Shown here: positions 46,049 to 54,645 of the stretch, in pieces | How positions within the stretch are numbered: position 1 is the stretch's first letter | Layout: each line of letters starts with the position of its first letter | Origin: Arcobacter lacus | GTDB taxonomy: Bacteria > Campylobacterota > Campylobacteria > Campylobacterales > Arcobacteraceae | Assembly (NCBI RefSeq): GCF_003063295.1 | Contig: NZ_MUXF01000001.1 | Location: 124,001 to 188,000, forward strand | Reading direction: 5' to 3' | Length of the DNA: 64,000 bases | Notes under the pieces: generated by a model | What the model saw: the letters and a program-made list of their open reading frames with translations, nothing else | Databases searched by the model: none | What the model was told of the DNA's origin: nothing | Program-made: the position numbers and the translations under genes

Positions 46049-46981
46049 TTATATTTTTATAATATCTTTTATAGTTTCAATAAATTCTTCACTATCATTG
46101 ACACAACTACAAACTTTATACTCTTTTATTCCTATTTCATGAGCTATTTCTTTATATTCAATATCAAGTTCAAAAACTGTTTCAGAATTATCAACAATAA
46201 ATGATAATGGATAAATAATTACATTTTCATCTTTAAAATTTTTTAACATATCTTCAAGTGAAGGTTCAAGCCATTTTAAAGGTCCAACTTTAGACTGATA
46301 TGCTAAATTTATAGATTTAAAATTTTTTCCTCTTTTTTGTAATTCTTCACTCAAAATTTTTACATGCTCATTCATCTGTTTTTCATAAGGATCACCTGCA
46401 TCAACTATCTTTTGAGGAAGTCCATGAGCTGAAAATATAAGATTATATGAAGTTTCATCTTTTACATTATTTAAAATTTCATTTACAATACACTCATTAA
46501 ATTTATCATTTTTATAAAATGTTTCAATAATTTTTAGATTAAAACTATTTTTTGCAAATTTTATAAAATCTTCTAAAGATGATTTTGTTGTTGTTGTAGA
46601 ATATTGAGGATATAAAGGAAGTAAAAGAACTTCTTTTATTCCATCTTTTTTCATTTGAGATATTGTTTCTTTCGCAAAAGGTGGAGTATATCTCATAACT
46701 TGATAAGTTTTATAATTTTCTATTTTATCATTACATTTATTTATTAGTTGTTCTGTTAAAGGATTTATTGGTGAAAAGTTTCCAATTTTTTCATAGTTCT
46801 TCCACGCATTATCCAATCTTGAATTAGTAATAAATGTAGCTACCATTTTTCGAATAAAAGCATTTTTGATTGTCAGAATATTTTCATCATTAAACATATT
46901 TGTCAAAAACATCTTTAATTCACCTTTATTTCTTGCTCCACCCATATTTAATAGCACTAAAGCTTTTTTATTTTCTTGCAT
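46049..46981 (-). CDS. hemH: Ferrochelatase
   Basis: HemH inserts Fe2+ into protoporphyrin IX, the final step of haem synthesis, at the inner membrane. The 310-residue protein has ALVLLNMGGARN at the N-terminus, the porphyrin-binding MRYTPPFA, and the conserved FSAHGLP (about residues 188-194) with the catalytic His. Later, E in DNSETVFELD is the second conserved acidic site. Its ATG lies inside the end of an ABC ATPase gene (14-base overlap). Confidence 0.96.
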   Translation of the reverse strand: MQENKKALVLLNMGGARNKGELKMFLTNMFNDENILTIKNAFIRKMVATFITNSRLDNAWKNYEKIGNFSPINPLTEQLINKCNDKIENYKTYQVMRYTPPFAKETISQMKKDGIKEVLLLPLYPQYSTTTTKSSLEDFIKFAKNSFNLKIIETFYKNDKFNECIVNEILNNVKDETSYNLIFSAHGLPQKIVDAGDPYEKQMNEHVKILSEELQKRGKNFKSINLAYQSKVGPLKWLEPSLEDMLKNFKDENVIIYPLSFIVDNSETVFELDIEYKEIAHEIGIKEYKVCSCVNDSEEFIETIKDIIKI

Positions 46982-47570
46982 CAGTTTCCAACCTTATAAT
47001 TTTATCACTACACCATTTTGCCATATCTAAATCATGAGTTATTAACAAAATAGCACAATTTTCTAAAAGAGTAATCAATAATTTCATAACATCATAAGCT
47101 ATAATATTGTCTAAAGCAGATGTTGGTTCATCTATCAAAAGTAAATCTGGTTTCATTAATATTGCTCTTAAAATAGAACATCTTTGAAGTTGTCCTCCAC
47201 TTAACTGATATGGATATTTTTCTAAAATTTCATTTGTTAAGTTAAGTTTTTTTAATAAGCTTTGAAGTTCTGTTGTAAAATCTCTTTTCACAACATCTTT
47301 AATTTGTTCAATAATTTTATATGTTGGATGAAAAGAGTTAAATGGATCTTGAAATATCATAGAAATTGTTGATTTTTCTATTATTCCATTTATCGGTTTT
47401 AAACTTCCAATTATTAACTCAAAAAGTGTAGTTTTTCCACTTCCACTTTTTCCGAATATAGTTACAAGTTCACCTTTTTTTAGCTCTAATAAAAAATTTT
47501 TATAAATAGGATTTTCTTTTTTGTAATAAAAAGTTAAATCTTTTATATTTAAAACTAAATCTCTATGCAA
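46968..47570 (-). CDS. Orphan ABC transporter ATPase (DppF/NikE-like)
   Basis: The 200-residue ABC ATPase has Walker A GKSGSGKTT near residues 38-46, a Q-loop FQDPFNSFHPTY, signature LSGGQLQRCSILRA and Walker B LLLIDEPTSALD. The Q-loop form FQDPxxSxxP is typical of oligopeptide/nickel transporter ATPases. It is shorter than DppF (about 320), lacking the C-terminal extension. No permease or binding-protein gene is adjacent. The start is TTG after GAGGT. It overlaps hemH by 14 bases and is the first gene of the long minus-strand run. Confidence 0.82.
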   Translation of the reverse strand: MHRDLVLNIKDLTFYYKKENPIYKNFLLELKKGELVTIFGKSGSGKTTLFELIIGSLKPINGIIEKSTISMIFQDPFNSFHPTYKIIEQIKDVVKRDFTTELQSLLKKLNLTNEILEKYPYQLSGGQLQRCSILRAILMKPDLLLIDEPTSALDNIIAYDVMKLLITLLENCAILLITHDLDMAKWCSDKIIRLETDARK

Positions 47571-47670
47571 ATTTTACCTCTAATATTAAAAATATTACTA
47601 TATAAAAAATATGCTTTATTTTCTGTTTTATGGAACTTTTTTTAACTTCACAAATTTTGCACAATTTTAA

Positions 47671-47683
47671 GTGAAAATTTCAC
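47671..47683. promoter_or_regulatory. Inverted repeat upstream of the cytochrome c gene
   Basis: GTGAAA, A, TTTCAC forms a perfect dyad. With flanks it reads like a CRP/FNR-family site (TGTGA to TCAC on the minus strand), but with one base too few between the halves. The likely -10 of the cytochrome gene (TAGAAT) is at 47733-47738. The rest of the 190-base gap is AT-rich with no gene. Confidence 0.4.
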
Positions 47684-47760
47684 AATTAAGAAAAAATTAT
47701 TAAGCTTAAAAATATAAAAAAAAAGCTAGAATTTTTCTCTTAATTTTAAAGGAGAAAAAA

Positions 47761-48057
47761 ATGAAAAAAATTGTTCTTACAACTTTAGCAGTTGCTGCTT
47801 TTGCTTTTGCAGATGCTCCAGCTTCTTATGCAACATGTAAAGCATGTCACGGTGTAAAAGGGGAAATCAACGTAACTACTCAAAGTAAAAATCACGTTCC
47901 AGCTAACTTGACAAAAGCTGAAATTGAAAAAGCTTTACATGGTTATAAAGATGGATCTTATGCTGGTGCGGGACCTATGAAAGCTTTAATGAAAGGTCAA
48001 GTTGCTAAATTATCTGATGCAGATATCAAAGCTTTAGCTGACTATATGGGTAAATAA
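47761..48057 (+). CDS. Small periplasmic monohaem cytochrome c (c553-like)
   Basis: A signal peptide (cleavage near A17) precedes an 80-residue class I cytochrome. The haem site is C26-K-A-C29-H30, and the axial methionine is M73 or M77 in GAGPMKALM. It ends with the usual LSDADIKALADYMGK helix. Such proteins carry electrons from the bc1 complex to the cbb3 oxidase. A strong AAAGGAG site lies before the ATG. The convergent ccoS-ccoI genes, which mature cbb3 oxidase, fit the context. Confidence 0.93.
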   Translation: MKKIVLTTLAVAAFAFADAPASYATCKACHGVKGEINVTTQSKNHVPANLTKAEIEKALHGYKDGSYAGAGPMKALMKGQVAKLSDADIKALADYMGK

Positions 48058-48068
48058 TTTTATCCTTT

Positions 48069-48098
48069 AAAAGAGTAGAAAATTCTACTCTTTTTTTT
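48069..48098. terminator. Bidirectional terminator between cytochrome c and ccoS
   Basis: AAAAGAGTAGAA and TTCTACTCTTTT form a perfect 12-base stem around AA, followed by more T. It contains the ccoS stop codon and follows the cytochrome stop by about 11 bases. Confidence 0.88.
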
Positions 48099-48312
48099 GT
48101 TTCTCTTCTTTTGCTTCTTTTTCCTCTTTTATTTTTTGTTCTTTTCTAATAGCATCATTTAAATCATCAACGCTATCATATAAAGGATTATTCAACATTC
48201 TATTAGCATCATCAAATTGACCAGTTTTTGCAGCCCAAACAAATAATAAAAGAAGTCCAGCAGATATTATTATCCCAACTATTAACATAAATAAAAGTGT
48301 GTCATTTATCAT
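48085..48312 (-). CDS. ccoS: cbb3-type cytochrome oxidase assembly protein CcoS
   Basis: The 75-residue protein has one membrane helix (about residues 7-28) and the CcoS motif WAAKTGQFDDANRMLNNPLYD just after it. The highly charged Lys/Glu tail is cytoplasmic. CcoS is needed to insert cofactors into the cbb3 oxidase. It follows ccoI by 16 bases, the standard pair. Confidence 0.93.
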   Translation of the reverse strand: MINDTLLFMLIVGIIISAGLLLLFVWAAKTGQFDDANRMLNNPLYDSVDDLNDAIRKEQKIKEEKEAKEEKQKKE

Positions 48313-48328
48313 AAAATATTATTTTCCT

Positions 48329-50767
48329 TTATTTCATTTTGATTCTAAGAGAGTTTAATACTACTATTAAAGAACTTAAACTCATTGAAAGTGCAGCAAT
48401 AAGTGGTATTACAAAACCCGCCATTGCTAAAGGTACAGTCGTTGCATTATAAAGTAATGAAAAGCCTAAATTTTGTTTGATATGTTTATATGTTTTATTT
48501 GAAATAACAAAAGCATCTTTTAAAGATTTTAAAGTTGAATTTAGTAAAACTACATCAGAAACTGCTAAAGATATATCAGCAGAATTTCCCATAGCAATAG
48601 CTACATCACTACTACTTAAAGCTACACTATCATTTACACCATCACCAACCATAACAACAACTTTATTTTGTTTTTTTAACTCTTTTATAAAATCTGCTTT
48701 TGAAACTGGAGTTTGGTGAGAAAAATATTTTGTTATATTTAACTCTTTTGCAATTCTTGAAGCAACTTGTTCATTATCACCTGTTAGCATTATTACTTCA
48801 ATATTTTTATTTTGTAGATAATTTATTAACTCTTTTGAACCTTCTCTTAGTTCATCTTCGAGTTCAAATGTAGCAATTACTCTTTTATTGATAGCAAACA
48901 AATATACAGTTCTTGAAGAATCAAATTTATAATAAATCCCAAATTCTCTAAGAAGTTCTACATTTCCACCAAGAATTTCAAACTCTTTATTTTCAACATT
49001 TTTATATGTTGCACTCATTCCTTTTGCTTCAATATTTTTTACATTTTCAAGTTTTTTTAACTCTAAATTATAGTTTTTTTCTAAATATCTTTTAATAGAA
49101 AGACTTACTGGATGAGTTGAACTATCTATTAGTGAATACAAAAGATTTAATTTATGAATATTATCATCTAAGATTCTTGCTTTTACGACATTTAATTCAC
49201 CTTTTGTTAAAGTTCCCGTTTTATCAAAAACTACACTAGAAGCAACAGCTAAAGTTTCTATAAACTTTGCTTCTTTGAAAAGTAACCCTTTTTTAGCAAG
49301 TTCTGAAATACCAACTAAACTTGCCATTGGAGTTGCAAGAGCCAATGCACAAGGACAAGCAATAACAATAACCGAAACAGCAACTATAAATGATCTTTCA
49401 AATTGATTTGTTCCTTCATAAATAAAACCTAAGTCTAAACCAAAAAAATACCAAACTAAAAAAGTAGCAAATGCAAGAGACAAAATAGTAGCACTAAATC
49501 CTCTTGAAATTTTATTTGCTTTAATCTGAATAGAAGGTTTTGAATTTAAAGAGTCTTCAAGTAAAGAAACTATAGAAGAAAAAGTTGAATTTTTAAAGTT
49601 TTTTGTTACTTCAAAATGTATCAAAGAATCTAAATTTATAGTTCCACTAAAAACTGCATCTCCAACTTTTTTATATACAGGAATTGATTCTCCTGTAATT
49701 GTTGATTCATCAAAAGAACCATTTCCAGAGATTATTTTTCCATCAACAGGAACTTTATCTCCTGCTTTTATTTCTACAATATCACCAATATTTACACTAT
49801 TTAAAGCTACAACTTTTTTTTCATTTCCATTTATAATAACTGCTTCTAAAGGCAAAGTTGATTTTATTTTATCTAAAGTATCAACAGCTGATTTTTTACC
49901 AATAACTTCTAAATATTTTCCAACTAAAACAAAAGTAATAATCATCGCAACAGAATCAAAATAACTATCTCCTTTTGCTCCAAGCAAAATAGTCAAAGAG
50001 TAAATATAACTCAATGTTGCTCCAGTAGAAACAGCTAAATCCATAGTTACCATTTTATTTTTTAGTCCGTAATATGCACCTTTATAAAAAACCCATCCAC
50101 TATAAAATAAAACAGGTGTTGAAAGAATAAACTCTCCCAAATGAATCATTTGCATAACTTCAGGAGTAATCCCTGTAAAAAATCCTGTGTATTTTGCAAC
50201 GCTTAACATCATAATATTCATAGTACAAACAACCGCAACCATAATACGTACAAAATAGTCTTGTTTTGCTTTTGAAGCTGCAATATCAGCAACACTTGAA
50301 TCATACGCATAAGCGTTATATCCAATAGATCTAATTTTTAAAATAATTTGTGATAACTTTAAAATATCATCATCCCAAGTGATTCTTGCTTTGTTTGTTG
50401 TAAAATTGATATTTGCTTCAACTATACCTTTTGTATCATAAAGAATTTTTTCATTTAGCCAAACACAAGCTGCACAATGAATTCCTTCGATGATTAAATC
50501 AATTTGATTAAAGCCTTCTTTTGTTTTAGTCACATAATTATCATAAAAATTTAAAGAATCAAATTTAGTAATACTTTCATTAAAAACTTCGATTGGTGGA
50601 GCTATTGTTTTATTTCCTAGTTTGTCATAAAAAGAGTCTAAACCATCACTTTTTAATAAATGATAAACTCCTTGGCATCCTTTACAACAAAAATTTAAAT
50701 CATTATCTTTTATCATTATATTTTCATCAAATTCTAAATGACAATGATTACATCTAATTTTTGACAA
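48329..50767 (-). CDS. ccoI: Copper-translocating P-type ATPase CcoI
   Basis: CcoI delivers copper for cbb3 oxidase assembly. The N-terminus has a Cys-rich element (CNHCHLEF and CCKGC, residues 5-35), then an HMA domain with GIHCAACVW. Six to eight membrane helices follow. The CPC ion-path motif is in IACPCALALATP, the phosphorylated aspartate is D515 in DKTGTLT, and MVGDGVNDS is the hinge. The length of 812 and the neighbouring ccoS distinguish it from CopA. Confidence 0.93.
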   Translation of the reverse strand: MSKIRCNHCHLEFDENIMIKDNDLNFCCKGCQGVYHLLKSDGLDSFYDKLGNKTIAPPIEVFNESITKFDSLNFYDNYVTKTKEGFNQIDLIIEGIHCAACVWLNEKILYDTKGIVEANINFTTNKARITWDDDILKLSQIILKIRSIGYNAYAYDSSVADIAASKAKQDYFVRIMVAVVCTMNIMMLSVAKYTGFFTGITPEVMQMIHLGEFILSTPVLFYSGWVFYKGAYYGLKNKMVTMDLAVSTGATLSYIYSLTILLGAKGDSYFDSVAMIITFVLVGKYLEVIGKKSAVDTLDKIKSTLPLEAVIINGNEKKVVALNSVNIGDIVEIKAGDKVPVDGKIISGNGSFDESTITGESIPVYKKVGDAVFSGTINLDSLIHFEVTKNFKNSTFSSIVSLLEDSLNSKPSIQIKANKISRGFSATILSLAFATFLVWYFFGLDLGFIYEGTNQFERSFIVAVSVIVIACPCALALATPMASLVGISELAKKGLLFKEAKFIETLAVASSVVFDKTGTLTKGELNVVKARILDDNIHKLNLLYSLIDSSTHPVSLSIKRYLEKNYNLELKKLENVKNIEAKGMSATYKNVENKEFEILGGNVELLREFGIYYKFDSSRTVYLFAINKRVIATFELEDELREGSKELINYLQNKNIEVIMLTGDNEQVASRIAKELNITKYFSHQTPVSKADFIKELKKQNKVVVMVGDGVNDSVALSSSDVAIAMGNSADISLAVSDVVLLNSTLKSLKDAFVISNKTYKHIKQNLGFSLLYNATTVPLAMAGFVIPLIAALSMSLSSLIVVLNSLRIKMK

Positions 50768-50862
50768 GATAGCTCCTAAAATTGTGATTATTCTGATAGA
50801 TTTTTACTTAAATATCAAGTTATTTTTTGTATTATATCTTAATAAATTTGCAGGGATACTTA

Positions 50863-52488
50863 ATGATAAATAATATTTCTATATTGAAAAATATGTCTAT
50901 TTTATATGTTGAAGATGAAAAGGATTTGAGAGAAGTTACTCATGAGATTCTAAAATCTTTCACAAAAAACCAGTATATTGCCGAAAATGGGCAAGAAGGT
51001 TTGGAGTTATTTAAAAAATATGAAAAGAATATTGACTTAATAGTTACAGATATAAATATGCCTATTTTAAATGGTTTAGAAATGGCAAAAGAGATAAAAA
51101 ATATAAATCCTAATATCCCTATCATAATCACAACTGCATTTTCAAATAAAGAATATCTACTTGAAAGTATAGATATTGGAATTGATAAATATGTTTTAAA
51201 ACCTATAGATATTGCAAAACTTCTACAAGCGATGTCTCAATCAATAATCTATTATGAATTAAAAGAGTTATTTATAGATAAACTAACAAATCTTCCAAAT
51301 AGAAATAAACTAAAAAAAGATTTAAATGAAACAGATGATGTTTTAATGGCATTCTTTGATATTGATGGATTTTTAACATTAAACGATTTATTTGGTGAAG
51401 ATATTGGAGATGGAATTTTAGTTGAATTATCTTATAAATTAAGAGATCATTTTCCAGCAAATGAATACTCTGTTTATAAATTAGATGTTGATAAATTTGT
51501 TGTTGTTGCAGTAAATAGTGGGAAAAGCGTAGAAGAATTTTATGAGAATACAAAATATTTTATTAATAATATTGAAAATCAACCATTTTTAGTAAATGAA
51601 AATGAAATTGACATAAATCTTACAGTTGGAGTTTCTCATGCCAACGGATCTTTAGCTTATAAATATGCACAAAGAACTATAACTTATGCAAGAACAAAAC
51701 TAAGAAAGATTATGATTTATGATGATTCATTTAATATTCATCAATCATTTGAAAACAATATAAAATGGTTAAAACAATTAAAACTGGGGTTTAAAGAAAA
51801 TAGATTCCAAGCCTATTTTCAACCAATAGTAGATACTCAAACTAAAGAAGTTTATAAATACGAAGCATTAATTAGATACATAGATGAAAATGGGAACGAA
51901 GTTGGTCCTTATAATTTTCTTGACATTGCAAAAAAAACTAGACAATATCCAAATATTATAAAGGTTATTTTAAAAGATTCTTTAAAGTTAATTATTGAAA
52001 AAAACAAAAGAGTATCTCTTAATATCTCTTATGCTGATATCTCAAATAGAAAAACCACTAATTATATATATGAGTATTTAAATAACCAAAAAGAAGAGCA
52101 TACAAAACTTTTAAGTTTTGAGATTTTAGAATCAGAAGAAATTGTTGATTTCGAAGAAGTTTCAAAATTTATTTCTGAAGTTAAGAAATTCCAATGTACT
52201 GTTGGAATTGATGATTTTGGTTCTGGATATTCAAATTTCCATTTGTTATCAAAATTAAAAATAAGTTTTATAAAGATTGATGGTTCATTAATTCAAAATA
52301 TTCATAACTCTAAAGACTTGGAAATTATTGTTAAAACTATTTCAAATATTGCAAAAGAATTCAATGTTAAAACAGTAGCTGAATTTGTAGCGAATGAAGA
52401 GATTTATAATAAAGTAAAAGAGTTAAATATAGATTATTCTCAAGGTTTTTACTTTGATAAACCTATAAGCTATGATAGTATTAAATAG
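50863..52488 (+). CDS. Response regulator with degenerate GGDEF and EAL domains
   Basis: The receiver domain (residues 1-125) has phosphoacceptor D63 in TDINMP and a conserved KP near 112. The middle domain is a GGDEF relative whose active site reads LDVDKF, so it should not make c-di-GMP. The EAL domain (about 310-535) keeps E334-A-L and the later DDFGSGYSN, KIDGSLI, AEFV and QGFYFDKP, so phosphodiesterase activity is expected. I start at the ATG at 50863 (541 residues) after GGGATA; the open frame extends 12 codons further upstream. Confidence 0.9.
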   Translation: MINNISILKNMSILYVEDEKDLREVTHEILKSFTKNQYIAENGQEGLELFKKYEKNIDLIVTDINMPILNGLEMAKEIKNINPNIPIIITTAFSNKEYLLESIDIGIDKYVLKPIDIAKLLQAMSQSIIYYELKELFIDKLTNLPNRNKLKKDLNETDDVLMAFFDIDGFLTLNDLFGEDIGDGILVELSYKLRDHFPANEYSVYKLDVDKFVVVAVNSGKSVEEFYENTKYFINNIENQPFLVNENEIDINLTVGVSHANGSLAYKYAQRTITYARTKLRKIMIYDDSFNIHQSFENNIKWLKQLKLGFKENRFQAYFQPIVDTQTKEVYKYEALIRYIDENGNEVGPYNFLDIAKKTRQYPNIIKVILKDSLKLIIEKNKRVSLNISYADISNRKTTNYIYEYLNNQKEEHTKLLSFEILESEEIVDFEEVSKFISEVKKFQCTVGIDDFGSGYSNFHLLSKLKISFIKIDGSLIQNIHNSKDLEIIVKTISNIAKEFNVKTVAEFVANEEIYNKVKELNIDYSQGFYFDKPISYDSIK

Positions 52489-53106
52489 TTAATCTAACCA
52501 ATTTAATACTATTTTTTCTTTATCGAAAAGTTTAGCTTTTGTTCTTGCAATGTTTGCAATAGAAACTAACTCACTTGCAGCATTATCTAAGTTATTGTTT
52601 ATTATAAAATAGTCGTATTCATCAAAAAATTCAATCTCTTTTTTTGCATTTTTTAATCTTTTTTCAATAACTTCTAAACTATCACTATTTCTATTATTTA
52701 GTCTTTCTTCTAAAATCTTTAAAGATGGAGTTGTAATAAATACTGATGTCACACAATCATTCATTTTCTTTCTTACCAAATGGTGTCCTTGAACATCTAT
52801 ATCAAATATTACTAATTTCCCTTCATTTAAAGCTTTAATTATTGGTTTTAAAGATGTTCCATAATAGTTATCATGAACTTTTGCATATTCTAAGAAATTA
52901 CCTTTTTTTATATCTTCTTCAAACTCTTCTTTTGAAACAAAAAAATAATCAACACCATTTACTTCACCAATTCTTGGCTCTCTTGTTGTTGTAGAGATTG
53001 AAAAATAATAATCAGAAATATTTTTATAAACTTCTTTTAGTAAAGTTGATTTTCCACAACCACTTGGTCCTGAAATGATTAAAATTGCGCCTTTTTTATC
53101 ATTCAT
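52489..53106 (-). CDS. gmk: Guanylate kinase
   Basis: Gmk converts GMP to GDP with ATP. Walker A GPSGCGKST is at residues 12-20, and the GMP-binding stretch STTTREPRIGEVNGVDYFFV follows at about 38-57. The length of 205 is normal. It is immediately convergent with the EAL gene (no spacer) and overlaps the pseudo-receiver gene by four bases upstream. Confidence 0.97.
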   Translation of the reverse strand: MNDKKGAILIISGPSGCGKSTLLKEVYKNISDYYFSISTTTREPRIGEVNGVDYFFVSKEEFEEDIKKGNFLEYAKVHDNYYGTSLKPIIKALNEGKLVIFDIDVQGHHLVRKKMNDCVTSVFITTPSLKILEERLNNRNSDSLEVIEKRLKNAKKEIEFFDEYDYFIINNNLDNAASELVSIANIARTKAKLFDKEKIVLNWLD

Positions 53107-53921
53107 TTATTTTCCCTTAAACTTACTCTTAAATCTATAGTTTGTCCACTAGCAATTTTATCGATAACCGTTTGATCAAATTTTTCTAATAAAGGTCTTA
53201 ATTCATCAATTCCATATTTACTCAATATTAAATTGTAAGTTTTCATTGGTTCATTATTTAAATCAAATTCATACTCTTTAACTTCTTCTAACGCATCATC
53301 TATTATTGAAGATATGTCTTTCCAATCATGTTTTTCTAAAGTTATATCATTATAAATTTCATCTTCATGTAAAATATCATTTATTTTACTTAATTCGCCA
53401 GAATCTAAAACTCCACCCATATTTAATTTAGATAGACTTACAATACTTTCATCATCCTCTTCAAAAGAATCATTACTTGAAATGTCTTTTTTAACAGAAA
53501 TGTTTTCGTCTAAATCTTCTTCTAAGTAATTAATCACTGGTAATATATCAATATCATCTTCAGGAGCATATTCAAAAACTTCCTCTTTATATGGTTGTTT
53601 TTGTGTTAAATCTTCTTTTACATATTCAATTTGTTCATTGAGTAAAGTTTCTAATTTTGTAGGTAAAAATGGTCTAGGAATAATAAAATCTCTTAATCTT
53701 TCCATTGGTAATTCTTCAGAAGAGATAGCACCAATTCTTTTTGAAAAATCTTTTATTTTATTAAATTTAGAATCAACAAAATTTTGATCAATTACAATTA
53801 AATCATAATTTTTATTTACTTTATTGTTTTTTTGAATTGTTAAATCAATTTTCATTTTTTTGCAAACTAAAGTAAATATATGTTCTATAATTGGTGTTTC
53901 ACAAACTAATAGTAAGTTCAT
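53103..53921 (-). CDS. Acidic protein with pseudo-receiver-like N-terminus, unknown function
   Basis: I do not recognise a named family. The first 95 residues read like a degenerate receiver domain: strand NLLLVCE, strand LIVIDQNF with an Asp near 48, and PRPFLPTKLETLL, which matches the K-P-F-x-x-x-x-L end of receivers with Arg in place of Lys. Residues 100-215 are a long acidic linker. The C-terminus (about 220-272) is a small helical segment ending DLRVSLREN. It overlaps gmk and the ABC ATPase gene by four bases on each side, so the three are translationally coupled. Confidence 0.6.
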   Translation of the reverse strand: MNLLLVCETPIIEHIFTLVCKKMKIDLTIQKNNKVNKNYDLIVIDQNFVDSKFNKIKDFSKRIGAISSEELPMERLRDFIIPRPFLPTKLETLLNEQIEYVKEDLTQKQPYKEEVFEYAPEDDIDILPVINYLEEDLDENISVKKDISSNDSFEEDDESIVSLSKLNMGGVLDSGELSKINDILHEDEIYNDITLEKHDWKDISSIIDDALEEVKEYEFDLNNEPMKTYNLILSKYGIDELRPLLEKFDQTVIDKIASGQTIDLRVSLRENK

Positions 53922-54598
53922 CTAATATCCTTTAGTTCTAAATTATCCAATTTATAAACCTTATCACATCTCAAAGCTAATTCATTTTCATGAGTAACCA
54001 AAATCAATCCTGCATTATTCTTTTTTATATAATTAAATAAAGTGTTCATAACAATATTTGCTGTCTCTTTATCTAAATTTCCAGTTGGCTCATCTGCAAA
54101 GATTATTTTTGGTTTTTTTGTTAAAACTCTTGCTATTGATAATCTTTGTTGTTGACCACCACTTAGTTCTCCAACACCTTGGTTTATAACATGCTCAATA
54201 TTTAACTCTTTTAAAAGATTTTTATCTATTTTTTCACCACTTAAAAATTCAGCAATTTCAAGATTTTCATTTGCACTAAAACCTCGAAATAAATAATGAG
54301 CTTGAAAAATTATTCCAAAATCATCTCTTCTTATTTTTAATAAATCATTTTGTGATAAAGAATATATATCTTTTCTTTGAAAAACAACATTACCATTTGT
54401 TGGCTTTAAAAGGGAAGATAATATATTTAAAAGTGTAGATTTTCCACTTCCACTAGTTCCAATTATTGCAATTGATTCTTGTTTTTGAAGTGATAAGTTG
54501 ATATTTTTAAAAAGTTCATAATCAAACTTATGAGATAAATTTTTAGCTTCTAATAAAAGGCTTCCAATGAGTCCATTTTTATTTTCTAATTCGCTCAT
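53918..54598 (-). CDS. LolD/MacB-family ABC transporter ATPase
   Basis: The 226-residue ABC ATPase has Walker A GTSGSGKST near residues 42-50, signature LSGGQQQRLSIAR, and Walker B IIFADEPTGNLD with the GNLD ending typical of the LolD/FtsE/MacB class. In Campylobacterota, LolD works with LolC/E-type permeases on lipoproteins. No permease gene is present here, so the partner is elsewhere and the assignment to LolD itself is uncertain. It precedes the pseudo-receiver gene and gmk in one operon. Confidence 0.85.
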   Translation of the reverse strand: MSELENKNGLIGSLLLEAKNLSHKFDYELFKNINLSLQKQESIAIIGTSGSGKSTLLNILSSLLKPTNGNVVFQRKDIYSLSQNDLLKIRRDDFGIIFQAHYLFRGFSANENLEIAEFLSGEKIDKNLLKELNIEHVINQGVGELSGGQQQRLSIARVLTKKPKIIFADEPTGNLDKETANIVMNTLFNYIKKNNAGLILVTHENELALRCDKVYKLDNLELKDIR

Positions 54599-54645
54599 TG
54601 CAATTCCTTTTATTTTTATATAGCAGTTTTTTAGCTAACTATAAA

